Positions 22,830 through 33,831 of a stretch of 64,000 nt of DNA are shown piece by piece. How positions within the stretch are numbered: the first letter of the stretch is position 1; each line of letters opens with the position of its first letter. The notes beneath the pieces were generated by a model that saw nothing but the letters and a program-made list of their open reading frames with translations, had not been told where the DNA came from and made no database searches. Position numbers and translations under genes: made by a program. The DNA comes from Hofstenia miamia. Taxonomy: Eukaryota; Xenacoelomorpha; Acoela. The stretch lies in contig SCFE01000070.1 in assembly GCA_004352715.1 (NCBI GenBank), positions 1,490,421 through 1,554,420 of the forward strand. Reading direction: 5' to 3'.

Positions 22830-24330
22830 TTAACACTATTAACTATGTGCATATAAATTATCACAACCGTCAAAGAAAAATTTTGAACTTAAGCAATTCA
22901 TGTCCAATTTTAAAAATGATGTTATTCTAGGAATCTCGGAAACCTGGTTCTCAAACAAGCATTTTCATAATTGTTGGTCTTTCAATAAATCGATCTGTTT
23001 GTTTAGAAAATATAGGCAAACTAATAATCTATTAGGAAAATTGAGTTGTGGAGGAGTCTCATTTTTAATACTAAACATTTTCAAATGTAAATTACGCGAA
23101 GATATAAAGTGTAACGACATATATAAATTCGAAAGCTTGTGGGTAGAAATATCAAATCCTTTAAAAACTGCTACATATAAAAAACAACTGGTAAATGTAT
23201 CTTATAATCATAGCAAAACATATTCGAATTATTTCATTGATCAATTCGTAATTGAATCGGTTTTAACTGTTTCTGAAAATGAAGACATTGTTTTAATGGG
23301 AGACATTAATTATACAACATTAATTATTTGGACCAAAATAACGATATAAAATTGACATTTTAAGAAATATGTTCAAACTGAATATGGTTCAAACGAAATG
23401 ATTAAAGCAATTAATAAACAAAAACCCAATAAATCTAGTGGTCCATCTAAAATTCCTTCATGGGTATTAAAAGCAACTGCCTCTATAATTACTGAATCTC
23501 TAAATTTAATCTTCAATGAATCCTTAAAACAAAACAACTTTCCAAATTGTTTGAAACAAGCATATATTACTCCGGTTTTCAAAAAGAAAGATGTAACTTT
23601 AGCTATTAATTATAGGCCAATCTCAATTACTTCGCCAATAAGTAAAATTTTCGAACGACCACCTTTCAAACACCAATTAATGTCAAAAGCACAATTTGAT
23701 TTATGCAAGAATTTTTCAACTGATGATGCTCATTTGTATGCTACCGAAAATTGGCGATAATCTCTTGACCAATTTGTTGCAGTGGCCTGTCTCGATCTTT
23801 CAAAAGCTTTTGACTCTATTAATCACGATATTTTATATATGAAATTAGAAAAGCTAGGATTTTCTGAAAGTTAGCGTTAAATTAATATTAAGTTATCTAA
23901 CTAACAGAAATAATACTTTCTCTAATTGGCTATTTATAAAAAACGGCGTACCGCAAGGAACCATTCTTGGACCGGTTACTTTTTAACGTATATGTAAACG
24001 ACATGCAACAAGACATAAGAATTGTCAATTGATTAAATACGCCTATGATACATGCATTTTTAGTGAAAATGCATTCTTAAATCAAGCAAAAACTGATGTA
24101 GAATAAAATTGTGAAAAATTGAGTAAATATTTTAACATGCACAAATTCAGCAATAACTGTGAAAAAAACTGAATTTTGCATCCAGAACCTTTCGGGAAAA
24201 AGTGTATTACTATCAAATTTTTCCTTACTTTTAATAACGCCTCAATCCTCCCTAAAGAATCTTTTAAATATCTAGGCATACGTTATTAATTTTTTGACAT
24301 GTGCTCTGAATTATACAAATCCTTGGCTAA
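22830..24330 (+). pseudogene. LINE ORF2: endonuclease plus reverse transcriptase, broken and internally deleted
   Basis: CR1/L2-like ORF2. The endonuclease (22830-23349) has GISETWFSN, CGGVSFLIL and IVLMGDINYT. It then stops, and within about 50 bases RT begins (23398), so the end of endonuclease and the linker are deleted. RT motifs are NKSSGPSKIPSWVLK (23422-23466), ITPVFKKKD and NYRPISI, motif A CLDLSKAFDSINHDIL (about 23790-23836), motif B NGVPQGTILGP (about 23944-23975), FNVYVNDM (about 23980-24005), the catalytic box as YAYD instead of YADD (about 24029-24043), and a final YLGI at 24271. Frames change several times. The tail of the domain and the 3' end are missing. Confidence 0.8.
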
Positions 24331-25498
24331 ATTTTCAAAATATCAACATTGATAATTGGACGATGCTGGATTCCATTATTGATAAAGCCATCTAGCATCT
24401 ATAACCCAAGCATAAAATTTTGATTCAAGGCTTAACTATGTTATGCAAAAATGTATAATTTTTCATAATTTATGAATTTGAAATAATTTAATGTGTGTAG
24501 GAAGTTATTAAAATTTTCGATCAGAATACAATAAATTCCATACATTTGGAATTAGGCGCAAGTGATGCTCAAACTTACCGTTTATGTACATGTACTAATT
24601 AACTCACATAGGTCATGGCATGCTATGTTAATATAGTAGATTATGAATACACCATAATAAAGAAACAAAATATAATTTGGTTTCATTTATATAACAGGAA
24701 AATCATTTTTGAAAGATTTCATCATCGTCAGCCTAGAATTGTTCAAGATGTTAATTTCATCAGATGAACTAGACTGTTACAGAGTATTATTGAGTGCATA
24801 TACAACGCAGATAGTTTGCTACAATTAGAAATTATTAAGAAATTTCATTATAAAAACAGCGTTAGTATTTTGAAAATTTAAAAAAAATTTTCCAACCAAA
24901 ATCCAGTTGGAATCCAATGAGTTTTTTATTTAGCTTGTCCAACCAATTTTAATACAATTGCAATGTTCAGTTGGAATCCAATTGTATTCCATGTATTCCA
25001 ATTCCAATGGACAAACCTGGGACAGGTATTTTGTTAATTTTCACTAAATGTGCTCATCAAGATGCAAGATATTGCTTATGAACCCAAAAACATTCTACAG
25101 AAACATATGCAGACAGTGTCGGTTTAATTTCTTTTACAAAGACATACAAAACTTAAATTGCCATCAATTGACATAAATTTTTTTACTGTGCGTATTTTTG
25201 CTGCTAAGAGATAGAAAAAAATTTTGTTTTTCATTTTTTTACCAGAGCTATAGGATACCATATAATACGTAATACTGTTTTGAATACCTCAATATTTCTC
25301 CTATAAAAATTCAAGAAATATATTTGATAACGTTTTTAAGGATTTCTAATTTACAAGACTTCCGAAAAATTTACTAAATGCCATGATCACAGCTTAAGAC
25401 ATTAGGCTTAGGAAATGCATTCATTTCCCACTCTAAGTAAATTCAGGTCTAACCATCATATTTGAGAAGCTCATGCATTAACCGGCGGTCAAATACCA
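24331..25498. other. AT-rich sequence without recognised gene
   Basis: Contains only a short repeated phrase CAGTTGGAATCCAAT at about 24902 and 24969, close to several TCCAATT motifs. No frame or element could be named. Confidence 0.5.
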
Positions 25499-25821
25499 TC
25501 GTCTTTCCCGTAGTCAACCATATACAAAATGTTTAAACCTTATCCAAAAATGGGATTTTTTTGCTGCTATTATACTATTTGAACGCTTTGAATGAGATTT
25601 TCAATGCAATTATATAAATAAGAATTGGACCCGTATATTTCCCAGGAAGNNNNNNNNNNNNNNNNNNNNNTCGTCTTTCCCGTAGTCAACCATATACAAA
25701 ATGTTTAAACCTTATCCAAAAATGGGATTTTTTTGCTGCTATTATACTATTTGAACGCTTTGAATGAGATTTTCAATGCAATTATATAAATAAGAATTGG
25801 ACCCGTATATTTCCCAGGAAG
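25499..25821. repeat. Identical 151-bp duplication around a 21-N gap (assembly overlap)
   Basis: 25499-25649 and 25671-25821 are identical over 151 bp, with N at 25650-25670. This is the picture of two contigs that overlap but were scaffolded instead of merged. The true sequence probably has one copy. Confidence 0.9.
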
Positions 25822-28800
25822 GTGCACTTTATCGATAATTAACAGTTTTTTAAAAAAATTGACATTAAATAAAAGATCGCTCTTTTGAAATACCTTAAAA
25901 TTTAATCTCTATGAAGTTTATTTCCGTCTAATGTGTGAAAAGAAGGGTCGTATTTTTGTCATTTGACATGACTTCTCGTCGCCCATGTAAGGTAAGGCTA
26001 AGATAAAAACCATGGAATTTGATGTGATGCATTGAGACTGTTGTATCTCTATTCCTAATCTATCTACACAAATTTTGAAAGTATTAAAAATATATACCCT
26101 AAAAATGCATTTTTCGACTTAATTTACCTTTAAATATTTTTGATATTTTAACAAAATATTTTGATTTAAACCTATTAAAATTAATTTTGAATACTTGATA
26201 GAGGAGCGATATTTCACCATTTCACCCTTGCGTGCGCCACTGAATTTGATAATTTCGAAATGGCAACTAATATTAAATATAGATCTAACTTTTAAAATTG
26301 GATTATATTGTGAATCAGAAATTAAGAGAATCAATATCTCTCTCTCCTTACATCATTTTAATAAATAATCGGAGAGCTGAGAGCTAAGATCACTAATTTT
26401 AAAAATTGTTTAAATAAGTCAAATATATGTACCCAACGTGAAGTATTCTGCGCCATAATTGGGATAATTTGTTGGGTATTGTATTTGCTATCGATTTTAC
26501 TCTAAGAAGAGGTTTCAATTGACTTAATATTAATGCTTTTTATATAAGGTCTGATGTGTGCACTTAACATCTCCATAAAATGAATTAGGAAATTCCAATT
26601 TATAGTGTTATTATGGTTACACCAATATTTTAGTAAAGAAAAGAGAAGTATTTGATTAAAGATGGAGGCACATAATACTTGATTTGAAGATTTGATATTA
26701 ATTGATTATTTATATTATTTCAATATCTAAGGTGACTAATTACAAATGTATTTACTTGTAGTTGGTCCATTTTGTGTATACAAATTTCGCTAAACGCAGA
26801 TTGCACATTATTCCAATTGTCAACGTATGCAAAGAACAGAATGAATATATCGGCATAATAATATTTGTTGCCTAATAATTACTTCTAAATACTTAAATTT
26901 TTCAATTTAAGTAATGGATATGTTAGCAAAATATAATTTACAATTTTTTAGTTAGCAGTGATGATATTGACATGGTTTCAATTATGTTAGATATAAACTT
27001 CAAATCAGTATTTAATTTTAAAATTTTAGAATTTGCCCTCATAGTATTTGCGTTTAACTATTAAATCATGTAATAATGTAATTTGTTAATGTTTCTGTCC
27101 TTTTTAATGAAATTCGCATCGTTTCCAGGTTGCTTTGACTTTCATGGATGGATTGTCCCATATTTTAAGTTCAAAGTTTTCCGCTGAATATTTCAATAAA
27201 TTTTGTAAAATTTGACTTCTTATCGTAGACATTGATATATTTAGACTGAATTATAGCGAAAGGATTAATTTCGACTTCATCCTTGTTCTCTCTTAAAAAT
27301 AATTTTATAAGAGAAAGTGATAGATTTGAGGGTAATGCAGTTCTTACTATTGAGTCAATATGCAGTGTTGACCATATTATTAAGTTTAACAGATGAATTT
27401 AACAGAAACTAAGATATATTTATTTAACATATGCCATTGCAACTGAAATTGTTTTTATGAAAAATGAATAGATTCGTTCAGCTTTAGGTGTGAGGGTAAA
27501 ATAGAGTAATATTCATGATAATTCACTAGCTAGCAAAATTGGCTAATAATAGCAATAATTAATCAAATATGTTAACCGATTTTAAAGTTTATTTACATAG
27601 GTTTTTAAGAAATCCGTTAAACAATATAAATATGGTCATCACTGCCAATATGAGAATCGAGCGTTCTTGAAAAGGAACTGAGTTTCACCTTCTATTGATA
27701 GCCAATTTGAGCTAGAGTGTTGAAACATTTGAAGTTGCTATGCAATATTGGGAAGTTTTTCTAAGTTTTTAATAGATTTTTCAAGTGATTTTCCATGTGT
27801 AAAGATAAAAAGCAGTCTGAATTTTACTCATGAAGCTTTTTAGACAATTAATATATTTTGTAAACATTCGGGAGTAACAATGTTCCCGGTGGAGCACTAT
27901 AAAAAATTGACTTTAATGTTTCAGTACTTCATGACTGTGAGATGATTAGTCAAAATAACTTAGAGCTAGCTAATATGTCAGGTTTGTGTAACTATTGTTT
28001 CATGTTTGAGCATTCTGCTAAGTTCAGGAGGGAATGCAGTACAATTGAAAACAATGCATAATATTATCATTAAAATTTTATGAGATGATTTTATATGATT
28101 TTGGCATATTTCTAGAGAGCTCTCATGCAATTTACTCCTCTAAATGTCATCTCTTCAGCTATAGGACAGAGCTGCAACGGTACGGCTGTACATTAAAATT
28201 TTGTATTGGCACAGCATGCCACATGAGCTTACAAGCATGGCTTTCTTAAATTTGCTAATCAAAGCAAATATATTGTGTAATGTATAGAACCAAAATTGAG
28301 CCAGTGTCACATAATTGACAGTTTCAATCATAATTCGATGAAATTTAACACTGCACTGATAAAAATGAATAGCTTAATGTTTCTTTGCATAAGTCTAAAT
28401 TTACTTTGAATGATACGAATTTTCGTATCCATAAAATGTTTTTATCTTGTAGTTAATTCATTTTTTACTCTTAACAGGCATACACGGCAAGGTTCCTAGT
28501 AAAACGAACATATCAAACCGGATTGAAATTAATCATCCAACCGTGTTTGAAATATGAGCAAGAAGAACGTTGTTTTCCAATTCATTAGCCTAATAGCTGA
28601 AATATATAAAAAAACTTTTAATAGTTTTTTAATTGTGTTAGGCAACTGCTAACTTTCACTTTAAAAATTGATGGAAATGCTATAATCAGCTGTTTAATAA
28701 CTAGCTTAGTATAAATTATTGAGCGTTTATAAAGAACAAAGCAACATACCACATCGAATTCAGCAGCATTTGTATCAGAAGATTCCTTATAGTTTTACTA

Positions 28801-29092
28801 ATATTATTTATCCCATACTTCTTTCAAATGGCAAAGTGAATACGTTGATTGAATATTCTGTTTGGCATCAAAGCATTTAAATGAATATTTGTTCATACAA
28901 TGAGTAATTTGTTTTTGTTAATAGCAACATAGCAGCTTTAGACCACCGTTAGAGCGGCCGAATATTTAAAAGATTACAAAATATTTATTCAGGCATAATT
29001 TGGGTTGCATAATCGATGGTAAGCAGGCATTCTGAAACCAAATACTTTAAACTTTTTAAACCTGTAAATGAGTGTTGCTATTTGCCTTAAAT
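25822..29092. other. AT-rich sequence, possible unassigned exons only
   Basis: No repeat or protein family is recognised. Exon-like pieces are an ATG with a donor at 25968-25986 and an acceptor-led frame at 27130-27200. A better C-terminal exon candidate is listed separately at 28481. Confidence 0.4.
28481..28558 (+). CDS. Candidate terminal exon of an unknown gene
   Basis: A pyrimidine-led acceptor (CTCTTAACAG) opens a 25-codon frame with balanced composition (IHGKVPSKTNISNRIEI, then HPTVFEI) ending in TGA at 28558. It stands out from the surrounding AT-rich sequence. I do not recognise the protein and could not link it to other exons by phase, so it may be chance. Confidence 0.3.
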
Positions 29093-29149
29093 TAGGGTTG
29101 GGTGATAATCATGGGTTTTTCAAAAACTCAGAATTATCACCCAACCCTA
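29093..29149. repeat. Short hairpin, 28-bp arms, 1-nt loop
   Basis: 29093-29120 pairs with 29122-29149, beginning TAGGGTTGGGTGATAAT, with three mismatches. The almost absent loop makes it a cruciform-type palindrome, probably a minimal MITE. Confidence 0.85.
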
Positions 29150-29365
29150 CTTAAATGCTACTAGCATTTTAGGAAGAGAAGAGATGCTTATTGACGAGAT
29201 TTGAATTTTAATAAAATGGATAGCATATGCAGATGAATTTGGTAGAACGGACATAATATTTTATATTTATTACGATATACTGATGTTTGTCATAGTTTTG
29301 TGCAGAATTTAGAGTTTTTATACACCAATTAAATGTCTTTGATAGAAGCGTACGATATTCAGAAC

Positions 29366-29366
<1 letters not shown>

Positions 29367-29426
<60 letters not shown>
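29367..29426. repeat. (TAA)n microsatellite
   Basis: About 20 uninterrupted TAA units. The LINE fragment at 29427 starts exactly at its end. Confidence 0.97.
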
Positions 29427-29428
<2 letters not shown>

Positions 29429-30165
29429 CGCAATTCGTTATATTTTCCCCCAATTCTGTAAAATAAATTACAAACAAGATCGAATTAACTGTTAACAGCG
29501 TTCAGATTAAACAAAGTGATCATGTTTCATATTTGGGTGTTGATATTGACAAAGATTTAAAATTTGATAATTTCCTCCTAAAAAGATACAAAAAATGGCT
29601 TCTAACGTTAGATACCACCTCCGAAGTTTCGGGCCGGACTATCACATTCAACTAATGCATGCATTTTGTTTATCGCAATTACGTTATTGTTCATTTTTAT
29701 TAATCTTAATACAAAAAACTGTTATTTACTATAAAAAACTTTTAATTGTTCACTAAAAACATTAAATTTTCCACATAAGCATGGCCATGTTACTGAATAC
29801 AGAAGAAAGTATAATAATTGTCCCCGCTATATCAAAAGAATTTCATGCAGCGGCAATTTTATTTAAGCATGAATATGGCCAAGAATCAATGTCTTTTCTT
29901 AATAATTACTTAAAAGAAAATCCACGATCACAAAAATCTATTTGCAGCAGTATTTCCTATTCTTGTTTTCACCGAGCAGCCTTTAATATTTGGAACAATT
30001 TAGACAATGAGACTCGAGTAGAAAAAATTAGAAAAAAATAAAAAGTGCGCTTCTACACTGACAAAAGCCAATTGGAAACACAAGCATGCTATACACATTT
30101 ACCGATTTCTTACACTGCTGAGCTCACCACATACAAACAATATATTGCTTTGACTTTTATTATTT
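29427..30165 (+). pseudogene. CR1/L2-like LINE, 5'-truncated 3' end of ORF2 plus tail
   Basis: Starts right after the TAA tract. Frames read KTQFVIFSPNS, SDHVSYLGVDIDKDLKF (RT thumb region), then after shifts 29781-30041 with SCFHRAAFNIWNNLD, the conserved C-terminal motif of this LINE's ORF2 that is also present at 44000 and 56190. The 3' end CAATATATTGCTTTGACTTT matches the tail of the copy at 44283. Truncation from the 5' side is typical of LINE insertion. It is followed directly by the R4-like element. Confidence 0.75.
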
Positions 30166-30239
30166 CATTTCTTCTCACAACTTCATGCTGGTATCCCTCT
30201 CAGCTCGGGGAACTCACCAGTTCCCAGGGAGTCTGAGAG

Positions 30240-32590
30240 CTTTCCCCAGGACTCCAGCTGTTCCTAACAACGCTGCCTTCTGTGCTACTGCTCCTCCCCA
30301 CTTTGGTACTCCCAACTCCTCCAAGTATCTCTTATGATGCTTCTAACTCACTGCTCCTAGTGCTCCTACAACTACCGGGACTATTTCAACTTTCTTTAAC
30401 TTTCACAGCCTTTCTATTTCCTCTGCCAACTCTCTATACTTGTCTATCTTCTCTTTCTCCTTGATTTCTACATTCCTGTCATTTGGTACTGTTATGTCTA
30501 TCACTGTTCCCAATCTTTTCTCTTTGTCCACAACTACAATGTCTGGCCTCCGTGCTTCTATCACCTTGCTTGTCCGTATGTTGAAGTCCCAACTTCTCAT
30601 TTTCTATGAAGCCCGTGGCTTGTGCTCATACCACTTGTCTCCTGCTTCTAACCCATGCTGCCTGCTCAAACTCCAGTGAACCATTCTTCCCACCTTGTCA
30701 TGCCTGAACTTATACTCATTCTGTGCCAACTTCTCACACCCTGCTATTAGATGGTCTACTGTCTCTGCATCTGCCTTACATAGCCTACACTTATCCCTTA
30801 CTTCTGCTCTTCTGTCTATATGCTTATTCACCCAGTTTGTTCTTATTGCTTGCTCGTGTGCTGCCATTATCAATGCTTCTGTTTCTCTTTTAAGTCCTGC
30901 TTTCCTTAACACTTGTTGCTCTTCTCTGTCACACTTTTCTGTGTTCCTCCAGTATTCTCCATGCATTGCCTTCTGCCTATACCTTGTGTGTCTCTCTGAT
31001 TCCATCCTACTCTGGTATACCTTCTTTCCTTCACTCTCAGTTCCTATCTTTCTTAACTCCTTAGTGACCTCTAGTAGGGACCTTCTGAGTTGCTCTTCTA
31101 CATATTCCTTTAGTCCTAGTGCTTCTGCTTCTACGGTTTCCTTTACACTTAGCAGTCCTTTCCCTCCGTTATGCCTTGCCATGTAAAGCGTATCTACATC
31201 TCCATTTAGCACATGTATTAATTGCTTTTATACTATTATACTTCTGTAGTACCTTCCTTACTCTCCTCTTGTATTCTTTTCTTAACCTCGTCCTCATTTC
31301 CTCATGATATATTCTATCTTTCTCTATCACACCTAAGTACTTGTACCCCTCTTTGACTTCCTCAATCTTATCCCCACTCCTCGTCCTCAAATCATCTCTA
31401 TCCATGCACTTGCCTCTGGTCATTGTCACCGTCGTACACTTTCCTAATCCAAATTCCAACCCAGATTCTCTGCTTGCTTTCTCCAATGTCTATACTTGCT
31501 TCTGCAACATCTTCCTTGAACTAGCATACATCTTCAGGTCGTCCATGTATCAGAAAGTGACTCAATGCTCTACCATTCTTCTCCAACTTATATCCTATGC
31601 TTGTCTCCTTTAACTTTTCTGTGATGGGGATTAAGCTAACTACAAACAGTAGTGGTGCCAAGCTGTCTCCCTGGAATATGTCTCGCCTAAACCTTAACCT
31701 GTGCCCGTCTATCTCAGTCTGCACTTTCCCATCTCCCTCTCTAGAAACTCAGCCCATTTCTGTGAAACTCCGTTGACCTCTAGCGTCCTCAATACCCACC
31801 TATGCGATATGCTTTCATACGCCTTCCTGTAGTCTATCCATACCATTGCTAAGTTTGCCTTCCTTCTTCTACAATTCTCTTTATCTCTGGTCCTGCACTT
31901 CCCCATATATTCTCCCAGAACCTTACTGTGTCCTCGCCTGCTCTAGCTGTGGCCTTTTCTCCAGCATCTAGTTCTTTGTAGAATCTTCCTTCTTGGGTCT
32001 CAAACGTCATATTGTCTCTTGCCTGCTTTGCCCTTGCCCTATATTTTCTCAGTTTCTCAGCTTCTGCAACTAATCTCTGCTTAAGCTCTTCTCTTGCAGC
32101 TTCTATAGTCTTCCTCTTATCTACCCTGCACCTGTCCTGTACTGCCTTACTTGTCCTGATCTTCCCTATTTGCAGCCTAATCTTTGCAACTTTATTCTCA
32201 ATTCTTTTCTCCCATGCCGGCTTTCTGTCTCTCTTATCTTCTTGTCGTCTTTTCTTTTTCATGTTCATGCCTACATTTTTCAGCACCTCACATGCACCTG
32301 CATACACTAAGCTATTTACTTCTGTGACACTCCTAGCATCTATCCTCTCCAACACTTTATTGACTTTTGCTGTCTCTACTGCTAGCTTGCTTTTCTTAAC
32401 TCCTCTTGGAACTGGCAACCTAGTTCTCTCACCTATTTCTTCCTTCATCTTTTCCTTGATTGCTGCTTCAGTTTCTGCGCCCACTGGTTCTGCTGCTTCC
32501 GCCACTTCTGTCACAACGTCTATCACTTCATCTTCCCTTTGCTTAGCCTGTTCAACTCTCTTTTTCCCCTTACTCTCATCCAAATATAAC
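30240..32590 (-). pseudogene. R4-like ORF: RT plus CCHC and PD-(D/E)XK endonuclease, broken
   Basis: The N-terminal region (32590-31910) is charged and helical, with NSLVYAGACEVL and FYKELDAG motifs of this family. A deletion then removes the start of RT, and the frame resumes with NLAMVWIDYRKAYESISH (RT motif A, about 31850), IFQGDSLAPLLFVVSLIPI (motif B, about 31660). Next is the YMDDLK catalytic box, intact but in a shifted frame near 31550, then EFGLGKC and GYKYLGVIEKDR. A second deletion lies near 31210. The C-terminal part (31212-30403) has the knuckle C-x2-C with H and C (CRLCK...DHLIAGC) and the nuclease motif RRPDIVVVDKEKRLGTVIDI. One stop separates 30604 from 30600. The protein would nick the target and prime reverse transcription. 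Confidence 0.85.

Positions 32591-32624
<34 letters not shown>
32591..32624. repeat. (TTA)n microsatellite, inner
   Basis: About 11 TTA units on the plus strand (TAA on the minus strand) between the SINE-like unit and the R4-like ORF. Confidence 0.95.
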
Positions 32625-32625
<1 letters not shown>

Positions 32626-32825
32626 TTCTAATCCCTTTCCTGCCTTACTCCATTCTTCCAACATTCCTCTAACCCCTCTCATCTGGCCTGCTTCTTCTGT
32701 AAGACTCCAGTGCTGTTCTGTTCCGCTCATCTTTCCTTTATGCTGTCGTCCATTGGTCTGTGTTGATCCTATACTACCACTTCGAACCCGGTTTCGCGTT
32801 CTACCCCTTGGCCACTGGGGCCCAC
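32625..32825 (-). mobile_element. Short tRNA-like SINE bounded by TAA repeats
   Basis: On the minus strand it begins GTGGGCCCCAGTGGCCAAGG, where TGGCCAAGGGG fits a polymerase III A box, followed after only about 15 bases by GGGTTCGAAGTGG, a B-box-like sequence. A body of about 140 bp ends directly in the (TAA)n tract at 32591-32624, and another (TAA)n tract precedes it. The A-B spacing is shorter than in tRNAs, as if the anticodon arm were lost. The shared TAA tail suggests mobilisation by an R4/Dong-like LINE such as the one next door. It could alternatively be the 5' leader of that LINE. Confidence 0.5.

Positions 32826-32858
<33 letters not shown>
32826..32858. repeat. (TTA)n microsatellite, outer
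   Basis: About 11 units on the plus strand immediately ahead of the SINE-like unit. Confidence 0.95.
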
Positions 32859-32860
<2 letters not shown>

Positions 32861-32920
32861 TTCATAATGAAATATAAATCTTAATCACAGCACTTTTAAA
32901 GAGTATGTGTTATATTTCAT

Positions 32921-32926
32921 ATATAT

Positions 32927-32970
<44 letters not shown>
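32921..32970. repeat. (TA)n microsatellite
   Basis: Near-pure AT dinucleotide run with one phase break. Similar runs occur at 41405, 55203, 56228, 61107 and 62929, several of them at contig ends. Confidence 0.95.
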
Positions 32971-32973
<3 letters not shown>

Positions 32974-32996
32974 TTTTTTCTTTTCTAATATGTACA

Positions 32997-33126
32997 GAAG
33001 TAATATAAGGATTAGAGACAATTTTATATTTACTGATTTTAATGGAATTTGTACAGTACTGGATATAGATAATGATGGTTATGATGATATCGCGTGCACC
33101 CATTATAGCAGGGCGGGCAAAGTCTG
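32997..33126 (+). CDS. Candidate exon with FG-GAP/VCBS-like calcium loop
   Basis: A strong acceptor (a long T/C tract ending in TATGTACAG) opens a frame with TDFNGICTVLDIDNDGYDD and then IACTHYSRAGKV, ending in TAG at about 33126. D-x-D-x-D-G-x-x-D is the calcium-binding loop of FG-GAP and VCBS repeats found in extracellular beta-propellers. No matching neighbour exon was found, and the motif is short, so this may be one exon of a host gene outside the readable parts, a gene relic, or chance. Confidence 0.4.
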
Positions 33127-33831
33127 TACGATTTAGTACCGGTCCACCCTTATTCCCCTCAGTGGTCTGCTTTTTTGGGAACGTTCCGTTGACTACCCCT
33201 CGATGTGAAAGGTATTTAGATTATTCACTATGTCAGTGTAAACGAGAACATTCTAAAACATCTATCCAGATCAGACACCAATGCTTAAAATGTGGTATAA
33301 TTTAAGTCGATCTAAGTCATAGCATTTTTTGAAGGAACTATCACAGGACAACATAGACTTTAGAAACCCAAAAAAAATTTGGGCTATTGGGTACCACCTC
33401 TAAGTGAATAATGAATACATACCTGAAATGTGTTCAAAATGAATATAACGAATGTGTTTTAAAGTAAATTAACTGTGTTAAAAACTGATGTCTCCCATAG
33501 TGAAAAAACACTCCATTCTTCACTAACTCAGGCTATTTAAAATTAACATCGATGATGTATTACGACCTGGGCCTTCCAATAATATATTTCTAATAGAATA
33601 TATTGAAATAAAAATATTGCAATATATTTATTGACGTAGAATTTGATTAAATAATGGTGTAATACATTGCAATATTATTGAGAAGTGTTTTGTAATTCTT
33701 AATGTTTTTCATTTGGCTTGTAAGAAATATTCAATATTATGACATTACTAATAGCTTTGGTATAAAAACGCCTGATTGCGATATTTAATGGGAGCATATT
33801 GTTTTAGGAGTCCATGGTTATACACGAAAGT

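Larger units (their letters stand above)
30166..32624 (-). mobile_element. R4/Dong-like non-LTR retrotransposon (restriction-like endonuclease clade)
   Basis: Minus-strand element from the TAA tract at 32591-32624 down to about 30166. It encodes one ORF with RT followed by a C-terminal CCHC knuckle and a PD-x-D endonuclease, the layout of the R2/R4/NeSL group. Insertion next to TAA repeats is known for Dong-type elements, and both ends here touch TAA/ATT-rich sequence. It is clearly more GC- and CpG-rich than its surroundings, which suggests a recent arrival or different mutation history. Two internal deletions and several frameshifts make it inactive. Confidence 0.8.

Noticed and set aside
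25968-25986. ATG-to-donor stub as first exon of a gene running to 28558
   Set aside because: Start plus GTAAGG is a short, common pattern, and no phase-matched chain of exons with a recognisable protein could be built.
30403-32884. Long plus-strand frames across 30695-31186 and 32012-32884
   Set aside because: They are Leu/Ser-rich antisense shadows of the R4-like ORF on the minus strand.
33072-33305. 77-codon plus-strand frame
   Set aside because: Out of frame with the FG-GAP-like exon and without family motifs.
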